A stretch of DNA of 64,000 nucleotides from Pyrocephalus nanus (Eukaryota > Chordata > Aves > Passeriformes > Tyrannidae): NCBI GenBank assembly GCA_038380795.1, contig CM076270.1:21406001-21470000 (forward strand), written 5' to 3'. The position numbers and the translations under genes are program-made. Positions 50,527 to 61,425 of the stretch are shown here, in pieces. Within the stretch, counting starts at the first letter, position 1, and each line of letters begins with the position of its first letter. The notes beneath the pieces are model-generated. The model was not told the origin of the DNA, made no database searches, and worked only from the letters and a program-made list of their open reading frames with translations.

Positions 50527-51029
50527 CTGTAGGACTATTCTGTCTGCTTCCATGGATCATCAGGGTACCACTCCATCTACTTACAGCTTTGATGTTCTCT
50601 GCTTCTTTCTCGCAAGTGGATACTGCAAACTGTTGATCAAATTACTCCTAAATGTGTACCCTCGTCTCAGCACCAGCAAAGCCAACCTGAATGCTCAGGT
50701 CTCATCTTTTTAATGAATGGATGATAGGATGACACTGAGATTTCTCTAATTTTTTTTTTTTTCCTATTCAAAATCCGCTCTCTGCAGGCACTGTGAGCAT
50801 TGATGTGTTTGCTGTGCTGTTCGTATACAGTTCTTCAATATTTGAAAATACTTCTCTTTATGCCTGAGTTTGCTTCTTGTTAAGAAACCAGACTGTTTCT
50901 GGGTCACCTTTCTTCTCTGATATTCCCTTCCACAGTAAATTATGCCAAAAGGACTTATTTATTCTGCATAGATAAGGCCTGCCTGCAGTAACAGGAAATT
51001 TTAGCTTTGTTCTGCTTTCTATCCAGTTT

Positions 51030-51183
51030 CATATCTAAATTGACTAAGGCATACAGAAATCAGATTAAGTGACTTCCTTCAAGTCACGCAGTGAGCAGCT
51101 CATTTTGGACAGGATCCCAAGAGGATACTTGTGGTTCCCAGCCCTCTTCTGTAACCTCCAGACCACAGTGTCTCCCCAATGCA
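51030..51183 (-). repeat. MIR/CORE-SINE remnant (reverse orientation), well preserved
   Basis: Reads like the reverse complement of MIR from core to tRNA-like head. GACTAAGGCATACAGAAATC and AGATTAAGTGACTTCC come first, then CAAGTCACGCAGTGAGC and GGACAGGATCCCAAGAGGAT. GGTTCCCAGCCCTCTTCTGT and AACCTCCAGACCACAGTGTC follow ('AACCACTAGACCACACTGCC'). This is the best-preserved MIR copy in the window. Confidence 0.85.
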
Positions 51184-54100
51184 CAGTGCAGTGAATTCAG
51201 TCTGAACATTAAATTACAGCTTGGGCAATGGAGTAAGAGTTCCCGGGGCTCCCATATTTGCTGTAACTTGAAATTTCCAGAAGAGTTTCTCGTTGTGGTT
51301 TCTGCAGCCTTCCCTATCGACCATGCCAGTCACTGTGGGGGCCCTGTGTGTCTAGAGAGGTTTCAAGGGCAACCTCTGCAGCCTGGTTGCCAGTTCTCAT
51401 GTTAGCTACACAACAAAGAAAAATCTGTTGTTCTTTTTTACTAAAGGAGGATGGCAAGTCATTGTAGTGATTTATTCCGTTTTTCCTGGCTTTGTCAGTC
51501 GTCAAAGTTACTCATCGTAGGAAAGCTGATGGTGGATTCTCATCCTCAGAGCAAATGTTTGCTAGTGGGGAGCTCTGTGATCCTGCTGTGGAGAAGGAGG
51601 TGATGAGAGGGACCACATAAAGGTCTCTCTTGAGGGAGGCTTCACAAATAAATGTAAAATGCCTTTGTTTGTTTCTGTGGCCACGCAATCCTTTCCATTA
51701 GTTATGATAAGCTTTAGATGGGAAGATGCCTCTCTAGATTAGCTGGAGTCACTACCTCACTTTGTCTTCATGCAGGCCTTTGAGAAAACCTTTCTTTGAT
51801 GCATTACACTCCTTCTTGTGATCTGGCAAGGGATGAGAAAACCAGCCCCTCAAATGTTCTCAGTACTGCCAAGTTTTTAAAACTCACTTTCAGAACCAGA
51901 AGAAAAACACTGGAATTCGGATTTTCAAATGTTCTTTGAATTCCTCTAGATTGCAGACCCCAGAAAAGGGCCTCCTGGCTTGTATGTGATAAGAATTGTG
52001 TTCAAAACTCTAATGCCTGTGTGTAAGCAGGACAGAATCGAATATAAATATGTGGAAAATTGAGGTGCCCCCTTACAAAGTAGAATGATGTACCACTGAT
52101 GCACTGCCTGTGTGAAAGTCTTAAAGGCTGTTTGTCACTTCTGAAAGATAGTAAGAATACAGCTAACGATCAGAGTAACAAAACCAGTCAGAACAGGTTC
52201 TGCTCTCCATTGTGCTGGAGAAAACCTGTTACAGTTTCACTGACTCCTTACAGAAATCTGTGGAGTAGAATAGAAATGGCTCCCTCTTTTGCAAAAAGGT
52301 CCCCTTTCCTCAGTAAAAATGTCAAGATGGTTCAATTTTCCTTTAGAAGAAGAATAGATTTGTTTTCATGTTACTTTGCTTGGTGGTTTATTCATCTTAC
52401 ATAGCAAATTGTAAATTTTTAGTGGATTTCATTTTCTAACTTTTTCGTGCCTGAATGAAACACAATTGCCTTTCTCTTTTTTGTTGTGCCTAAAAATGAT
52501 GTCAATCTGCCTTGGAACAGTCACCCAAAATGTAGTTTAGGTCTTTTATGCAGAACTGTGGGGGAAATTACCTTCAAGTTAAATGGGAACAACTTACTCC
52601 ACTAGATAAAGATAAATAATTTCCCTGACAAAGCACCGTGTTTTACCCTTAGTCTTATATGTTTCTCATATTTTTATGTTCTGCTTTCCCTTCATATCAT
52701 GTAATAGAAACTGCAAGGATGCATCAGAATTTTTTAGAAGCAAGCAAACCAGCTCCCTTAAAACTGCAGATAATAACATACAAAAAATGCTCTTAATGAG
52801 TAAACTGGGAGATCTGAATTAATCCTTCCTGTGAAGTCAAGAAGTTCCCACACTGAGTGTTAAGTATCCTTTCAGCACCTCTGATGTCACACGACAAACA
52901 TCCCTTTTTTTGTGCACTCTGTATAATTAACACATTCCTTTGGTCCCTGTCCTCCTCCTCCCTCTGCCTCCTCCTCCATCAGCTCAGGACTGGCCATGAG
53001 GCAGAGTGGACCTCACCAGCTCATCTGACTCCTGTGATCTTATGTTTGCCAGCTGCTTCCCTTGTGCATGGGGTACTCAGGATTTTAGGAGTCTCCCAGC
53101 CAAATATTATTAAACTCCTAAAATCAGACAAGGTTTAGAGAATTTTGCCCAGTGTGGATGAGCCCATCCATAGCTTAATAAACACAAACTTATCTTCCTT
53201 AAATTTGAACTATTAAACCATAGCTTACAGTGTTATAATATGACTTCATGGAGTGAGTGCTATAAATTGCAATTTAAAAACAAACAAACAAACAAGCCAA
53301 CAAAAGAAAAAAACACCAGAAAAGCTTCTATATGATATTGAAGTTTATTGAAATGACTCTATCAGAATCAACATGCTTTACCAAGAGCGAGGCATTTTGC
53401 TATAAACACTATAGTTTCTTGAACCTCTTTTTTTTGTTCCACTCGAGACTATTAATGTTTATATGAAGGAGACAGAAACCATACCATTTAGTCACAGTAA
53501 TGTGAGCTTGTTTGCTAGCTAGCTGCTAGAATGGGAAGGAGTTGCCTCTGTTTTTCTCCTTTTTTTTTTTCACTTACTTTAAATAGTTTAACTTTTTTGA
53601 ATGTTAGCTTCAGGAACAGAAGCCCTATTTGTTGGTTTATAAATAATTGGACAGTGAAATAATGTTAGAGGGACTCTTCTGCCTCCACAACTACAGCCCT
53701 TCCCCACAGCCAACCTGAAGGACAGATTTGAACTAATGGAAAGGTTCTTGTTTTCAAGGCTCAGCAGCCTAAACCACAGCTCTGAAATGGATTCTGTCAA
53801 AATGGGAGCAGATAGTTTTGGAGGTAGGAAAGAAAAAAAAAAAGTTTCAGCAACCCTGGTAATTCTCTATGTACGTACAAAGAAGCATGATCTTCAGAGA
53901 ACACATCTGACCACTGTTTTAGCTCAGACCCGTCTCCAGACTGAGATCCCAAGTGGAGCATTATCATAACTCGAACCATTATTTCCTGGAGGGTGCACAT
54001 TTCACACACTGTCCTGCCGTGGCCAGGAATGTTAGAGGTTTGCGTCACCACAGGGACTGTGCTGTTATATAAGTGATATCCTAAGGAAAGGCCATGGCAA

Positions 54101-54748
54101 CAACACATCCCTCTCGGGGAAGATGTCTGTGAAAGCCTAACTGTGACCTAGAAAAGATGGTGATAGGAGGGAGTTGTTTACAACAAATCTTCATTGAATT
54201 AGGAATCTGAACACTGGTGAGGTTTTACAAGAGAACTAAGTCTGAAAGAATCCAGCAGAGGTGGGGGCCTTGTGCATCCTTGGCCAGCAGCAATGGTACA
54301 AACAATTCTTAAATAAACAAAAACCCCTCCAGCTCTTATGCCAAGGCAAAGGCTCGATCTGTGCGTTTGAGAGTTCACACAGAATCAAAAGAGACAGAGC
54401 TTAGACTGGGAGATCAATATAAGTTATTGCTCTTCAACAACTGGAGTAAAATATTGTAGCAGAGCACAACTGTAACAAAATTAGTCTGAGAAAAAGGAGG
54501 AAAATGTGTGCATGGCTTGTTGTATTCTTCTACCTAATTGATGAGTTTCTCCCTAAATTTTGAAACTTGGAAAAAGTTTAGGCTATTCTAGTAAGCCAGA
54601 GACAAGACTTCAGTTTGGAATTTAATTGTGCTTCAGGCCCCTTTCACAGAGGAATTAATTGTTCCTTAAGTTAGGAAACACTGGTGCATCAGGCTTTCAA
54701 TAACTATGCAGTGACAGAGTACAATACAGACTTCTTTTTTTTTTTCTT

Positions 54749-54811
54749 AATGTGAATGTTCACTGAGAATGTTGAATGTTCACTGTGAATGTTCTTAATG
54801 TGAATGTCACA
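54749..54811. repeat. short degenerate tandem repeat
   Basis: Repeated units of the form AATGTGAATGTTCACT, AATGTTGAATGTTCACTG and AATGTTCTTAATGTGAATGT, giving about three to four imperfect copies. Confidence 0.75.
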
Positions 54812-55879
54812 CGTGTAGTGACAGGGATTAAAGATTTCTTTTAGTCCATACCTCTTTGCTTTCCCTGACTCTCACAATGCCTTGTTCATCGAGAGTTTTC
54901 CTTCCTTGTATGTTTTTAATTGGAATTGAATTGTGGAAATAGCATCAAGCTTATCTGAATAAGAACTTTATTATCCATTTCTGTCCATTCGAAGTCAAAT
55001 TGAAAATTACCTCAGAGTGGCTCCCAATTTTTCTAGCTGTCCTTTCCTTTTCTTTTGGCTGGGGACATCACTGGCTCCTTGTGGTGTTTCCCTATGAAAT
55101 CGCAGTCATTAATTCAGTCATCCTTGCATTTAGTAACAAGAGTGGGTTGTTTTGCTTGTAACCCATTCCAGGCCTGTAATTCAAAGAGACTTTGTGTCTT
55201 AACCAGCTTTGTGTGTCCACAGCTCCGTCTCTGCAGCTCATTCCATCACTTAACTTTTTAAAGTTTCAGATGTGTTTTGTTAGTGCCTTCTGATGATGAT
55301 GTGATTTGAGGCCCATGAAACAAAAAAAAGGCATTTTATTCCAAAAATTTCCCAGGTAAAATGTTCTGCAGGGTTAGCAATTGTTGAGCATCTAATGTGT
55401 TACACCAGTCCTGCACAGATAAATATAAGTGTCCCTGTGCACACAGATTTGAGATTTAAAATGCAGAGATACTCTAATACAAAGCAAACAAATAGTTGTC
55501 TTGCTTTTTCTTTCTGTTGTTTGAAATTCCTTTTTGGCACAGTGTATACATACTTCTTCTGGCCACATAGCAATGAAGCTGAAAAAATTGTCACAAAGTT
55601 CAACAAAGGGAAAGTGAGAGCCAGGGCTGAGTCATTGCATGTATGAGAGCTGGGAGGAGGAGGCATTGGACTGCACTGACAGAGATTCAGAAAATGCTGA
55701 GGAATAATCTATCCCAGAGGATGCTGGCAAACTATCAAGAAACAAAACAAGAAACAAAATAAACCATGGCTCCACAAAGGGATGGAAACCACCCCCCACA
55801 AAGTCAGCCAAAGAACTTTCCATCACAACATGAACATCAGTTCAGCTCTCCCTAGTTTTCCCAAGATGAGGCAACCACT

Positions 55880-55962
55880 GCGCTGATACTTTTAGCAGTC
55901 AATTTAAAATACTGATCACAGCACTGACACTTCATGCAGTTAATTTGAAATATTGATCCAAC
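55880..55962. repeat. tandem duplication, two ~41-nt copies
   Basis: Copy one (55880-55920) begins GCGCTGATAC and ends AATACTGATCACA. Copy two (55921-55962) begins GCACTGACAC and ends AATATTGATCCAAC. The two align collinearly at roughly 80% identity. Confidence 0.75.
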
Positions 55963-58051
55963 AGATGTTCAGTGCTGGGCTGTTCACATGAGTTGGTACA
56001 TAAATATTGTTCAGTAGGTGCTTGGAATGCCTGTGGTGAAATGTCATGTGTGTGAGGGAGCTGGGGGTGACAAGTGTGGCAAGGACACAGCAGCTTCTCT
56101 GCCAAGGATCCAACAGCACCTGAATGAGGGCACAGCAGGTCCAGTGCGAATAGCCAGGTCCAGAGAAGAGTTCAGTGATCACCAGAAGAGTCTGGTGACA
56201 AAACAGGTCCAAAATGAAGAGAAGAAGTCAGGGCAAAGTCAGAGTTCAACCAGGTGCAGTGAACTTATCATGTACTTCAGAGAAGAACCAGATGCATCTC
56301 CCAATCCAAAGGGCAGAGTGACTGAGTGGAACAGGCAGATGGGACAGCACAACTCTGCTTCTCACACCTTCCCTGTTTTAGTGGAATAGATTCAAGGTTA
56401 TACAGCTGTGTGCTATTAGAGCAACCTCTGGACATAAGGAAATGAACCTTTAAAGTTCATTTAAAGAAGGAAAGAAGCTGTAGAAAAAGATTATAGAGGA
56501 AGGCGATTATGAAGGCATCTCAAGTCATCAGTGTGTCTTGTATCAGTGTATCTTCAACAGAAAGAGATACTTGGAGCCTTGAGAAATCTGGAACTGTGTC
56601 CCATAACATCCTGCATAAATTTACAAGACAGTGTGGGTTTTTTGGCCTTCTGCTGTTCTTGTAAAAACTCATGCTACGGGCACATCTATGCATTGGTAGT
56701 TGTAGTCACACCTAGTTAGCTCCCTGACTCAAATGATAGGACCCTCTGAGTATCTCCAAAGGAAGACACTATGAACCCTCTAGTAGACAGCTATAACACA
56801 GTTTTATTTACTGAGCAATTTCCTTTCCTGTCCTTTACATTTTGCACAAAATTTCATTGCTGTAGAGAATGAACTATTTTCTTATACTTTAGACTGTGTA
56901 TTTTCAAACTGTGCACCTGAGAGTCAGGTTCATTAACTTACTGACAACCATCTCATTTTTATGTTATTTTTAATTTTGTGTATGCCTTAAAGTACCTGCT
57001 AGACCATTCTTTTCTGTGTCACTCTGTAGCTGGTAAAACCAAGCCCCTGGACAACATAGCTGAACAAGCAAAAGGAGATATTAGCACTTGTGACTTTGTG
57101 GGAAAAGAGGGAGCTTCATTTCATTCTTTATTTTTGTCATAGTCACGTCCTTCTGATCACTGCCTGTAAGTCATGTGGAACACTTTGGCCTTTAATTTCA
57201 GTCAATTTATTTCTTGTTCCTAGTTTACTTAAGGTTACTGAGCGGCTGGGGTTGGATTTCTCTTTTCTAAGGATGGATTTTTGGTTTAAACAAATCAAGA
57301 GCAGTATCTTTGATAAATACCTCTATTTGTATATTTACATTTTCGGGGTGTCTTTAACAAAATCGAGTTTTGAAAAAATTCCTCTTTCTAGATTTCAGTG
57401 TACTTTACCAGACTGAAAATCCCTTTGATATATTCCCCCCCTCCCCAGCTATTTCTTCCTCAAGGACATTGCATTTGATTCAGTGGTGGTAACTCTCACT
57501 AGCAGCTCCATTAGAGCTGCTTCTTGAGCCGTGCCAAGCCAGGCTCATGTGTTTCCAGGACAAGGGTCAGAACATCCTCTCCCCTGTGTGCTCCAGAACA
57601 AGTTGTTCCAAGAAACAATCCTCCAAAGGTCAAGTTTTCTGATATAAGACCAGTTTAGAAGAGAGCAGTGGAAATCCTACATTATGGTTTTATTAGATTC
57701 CTGTCCCTTTCATCTCCCAGAATTTTGTGCTCAGCAGTGTTCTTAGTGGAGTTCAGTGGCAAGTAACTCTCGTGAAAGGTCCTATAGTCTTCTGAAAATG
57801 GAGATCTGTGGTTTTCACCGTATAGTCCTGGCTGCAAAAAATACTGTTAAGATTCCCTGAAGCTTTGAAATGTTCCTTTCTTCTATAAGTTTGACCAAGA
57901 ATAACTATAGCTGAGCAAATACAGGGGTTTATTCATTCTTTTTAGGCTGCATGGTGACAATGGAGAGGAGGAGGGTCTTCTAGAGGATCCCTTGTGGCCA
58001 TAAGGGGAGTCTAATTGGGTTTGAAGGGATTCATGATATTGTAGTGGTACT

Positions 58052-58123
58052 TTTCTTTGTTATAATCAGTTATTTTTGTGTATTTTGTATATTTATTTTG
58101 TATATTCTTTGTTATAGTCAGTT
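58052..58123. repeat. partial tandem duplication, AT-rich
   Basis: TTTCTTTGTTATAATCAGTT near 58052 recurs as ATTCTTTGTTATAGTCAGTT near 58104. TATTTTGTATATT-like sequence is repeated between them, suggesting a slippage-derived duplication of about 52 nt. Confidence 0.7.
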
Positions 58124-61100
58124 CTTTGTGATTCTTCATGTTGTGGTCACCCTGTGGGTCTGAAATTTCACAGTGTCTTAAAAGCTCCAAAATATTTTGC
58201 TCTAGGCTGTCTGAGACATCCATAAGCAAATGTCTTTGAGGCCTGGGAGGAAAGGCAAGGATCCAGAATACTGGAAAGAGGCAAGCATGAAATCCTGCCT
58301 CAAGAAAGAGATAAAAAAATGAGGAACTGCCAATTAAGCCCCTGTATTTTGATTGCCATATCAGAAGTTGTAGGTCCTGTTGCTAGGGCAAGCAATTAGT
58401 AAGTTGTTTGATACTCCATATGGTAATTTTCAGATATATAATGGACTTACTAATATTTTCTAGTTGACATTCCAGCTGCATGCTGAGTTGCATATTTGTG
58501 GGATGCTTTCCCAAATGCAGGATAGTGAATTATTAACGATATGAAATTCCATTGTAGTAATTTCTATTATTACATATCTTAGTGCGTTTAAGTGATGAAA
58601 CATGATCTAACTGCAAAACAAAGCCAGGAACAGCTATTTTTGTAGTAAATGTCAATGATTTAAGTCAATAGCATGCCGTCCTTAGTCGGTATTTCAGTTT
58701 AAGCTTTAATTTGAAAGTTTAATCTCCTCCTGTCTCACCAAGGCTAATGGGCAGCCTGACTGAACTCTGGGGCACCAGTTACCTGCTCCCTGCAAGATGA
58801 CTTGCTTAGCAAGCAGTCAGCTCCACTCTCCAAAAGCTGCCCTGAATGCCTGTCTTATAGAGACATCTAAAGTCACCACTGATTTGAGAACACTTGTGCC
58901 CATTATAGCAACCCTCCTCCTGAAGGAGTTTGTATTCCCTGCCTTGTTTAGGTTGAGCATCAGCCACTTGGCGCTCCTTAGTCCCTTGTTGTTGCTGGCT
59001 CCTTCTCTGAATAGAATTGTCCAAATTAAATAAAGTTAGAAGATAGAGCTGGATTTCTTGGCATGCTGAGAAATACTCGGTCCTTCCCCACGGAGCAGGG
59101 AGCAGTGACCACAGAGCAGCCAGTGGTGGCCTGGTGCCCTGAGAAGTACTTTACGCTGTCAGAAGACCTGATGAGGTAAAAAGAAGGTTGTTTTTAACAG
59201 TCTGCTGAGCAGAGCACACATGGGCACTGCCTGACAGCCCTTACCTCCATAGCACTTAAAAAAAAAATACCAGTTGGGGCAGAAAATCACTCTGTGGCTC
59301 TTTTAAACATTTAATGGTGAAGGGAATGGGTCTGAGTGTCCAAATAGCAGTATCATAGAGGACATATTTTCATGTGAGACTTTACAGAGCTGATATTGGC
59401 TTTGGGGGCAAAAGAAAGTTTAGAGAGATTGTTTTTGTTTGTTTTTTTTTTTTTTTTTCAGAAGCAGTGGTAATAAGTTTTGTACTCCATATGAGCTTTG
59501 TGAGTTTTACAGTGTTCTCATAAATCAAAGCTCCTGAGCTCTGTCATCCTGACTGGCAGATGGGGAGAGAGCAGGCAGGAAGCAGTGGGATCTCCTGGCC
59601 CTGGAGATCATAAGTATTACTCTCTCATGACACTGGATCATTCTCTACCAGCCCAGCAATCCTCCAGGTGAATTGTCTTCAAATGAGAAACCCTGGAAAT
59701 GTAGGACATTGGAAACAGGAGCTCATGAGACTTCCATGATCTTATCTCCATGTCAAACCTCTTATTTTTAGTTTCAGGATGCTTTGTTTTCCCATCTGGG
59801 CAGCACAGAGGCTCGGGCAAACTGGCAGAAGCCTGGGCATGTTTCCAGTAGAAGATAGGTTTCCACTGTAGTCGGCCTTTTCTACTGCTAAATGCTTTGG
59901 TTTTGATGAATCAGCATTTTCCTATGGAAAAACATTCCTTTGGAGAATTTCCAGTCAGAGTGAAACCAAGATTTAACACATTGCAAAATCCCTCCAGAAT
60001 AGGATTTATTCTCTGTATCTGTACTTATAAGCAATTTCACTTTCCTGCTTTCTCTGTATAATAAAAAAATAAACAGATTCAAATATCATTGCTAAAGGCA
60101 TTTATAATGAGGATGTCTATCTTTGGAAAGATTATGCAGTGTATAGACACTTAAATATAGGACCTGGAAAGGAGGTAAAAATCTTTCAGATTCCTATGTG
60201 ATGAAATGGTGAATTTTGAGACCTTATTTTGCAGTGCAGAAATATCAGAGGTCATGGAAAATAAAAATAGTTTAAACAATTCAGTATTTGCTTTGCGATT
60301 TTCTTGTAAAACAGACGTAAATCTAGGCGTGCATTAATGAAAATCATAAATTTGATCAGGCACTTGTGAACATGAGTTTACATTCAGCTTTGGTAGATTT
60401 TGACTTGCTGTTTCTCCTGGCTGTCTATCCTGGACCAAAACACAGCTCAAGCTGTTGGAAGAAGTAGAGTCATAAATCAGTGTGTGTTTGAGTAGCAATA
60501 AATACAGCCCTTCTCTCTTGTCCTTTATGATATAGTAGATGTGAAATAAGCCATTAACTCAGACTTATAATTGTGGGAAGGCAATTGTACACTTGTCATG
60601 CACGTCCTTACTTTCACAAATTAGTAATTCCCTTAAAATAAGTAGAGTTATATTGTTTGATTGCATGTGTAACTAGTGTGGTCCCTTCCTTTGCACTGGT
60701 CTGCAGGATTTGCACAGGATCTTTTCCAGGCCATGTCAGCTGCCTACCTAGAAATCAGCTAAGCCACAGAAAATCCTTTTGCCTTAAGGTGAGGTAGCAA
60801 GTTTAGGGTGATTTAGTGAGCTTTGGCATCTTTTCTTCAGCAGATGAAGTTGACAGATGAGGTCCACACACACAACCTCATCTTCGAAGAATTCTCTCTC
60901 TGAATAAAATTAAGGAAGGAAACACTTAGCAGAGAGACCAACTTTTGCTCCTGTCATTCTGGGCAAGGGAGGCAATGCAAGTTGATAGTTTGTGCCATCC
61001 TGTGAAGAGAGATCCTCAAGTTGCATCTGCAGTGGAGATGGCTTTGCAAGAGGCATGGTCTGTCCAAGGCAGTGCAGTCAATGGCTCGTTCCGAATCTGC

Positions 61101-61370
61101 TGAGAGCAACTTCTAGAGGTGCAAGATTTCATCCCTTCTCCAACAAGCCATCCCTTGAGACAAGACTTTTGCAGCAGGTAAGACCTTACCCCTTCACACA
61201 CTTAGAATAGTTTGTTGCTTAATGCTGTTTTATTCCTCCGTGTGCCTCCTGTTGGGCCTGCCCTATTGTTTGTGCTGCGTGGAGGCAGAAGAACAATCTA
61301 GTTAATTGTGATGGAGTGAGGGATGCATCTGAAAAATGAGCAACATAAAATCCCTTTATCTGACATGTGC

Positions 61371-61371
<1 letters not shown>

Positions 61372-61412
<41 letters not shown>

Positions 61413-61425
61413 AGAGAGAGAGAGA
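61372..61425. repeat. poly-A (38 nt) followed by (GA)n
   Basis: 38 A residues (61372-61409), then GA alternation to 61425. No AATAAA lies in the preceding 60 nt, so it does not look like an mRNA-derived tail. Confidence 0.95.

Larger units (their letters stand above)
44221..51029. other. non-coding gene-desert segment
   Basis: No gene recognised. Contains an AAC-type simple tract (about 44672-44696), T/G-rich simple sequence at 48855-48935, a short direct repeat CCAAGAAAGAAGTG (about 45434 and 45467), a 17-nt palindrome and a TA microsatellite listed separately. Confidence 0.55.

Noticed and set aside
54088..54101. X-box-like AAGGCCATGGCAAC
   Set aside because: Right half is perfect but only 11 of 14 overall, which is chance level for this window size.
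56018..56389. Open frame of 123 codons, hydrophilic and superficially protein-like
   Set aside because: No family recognised, no promoter or splice context; probably chance in a GA-rich stretch.
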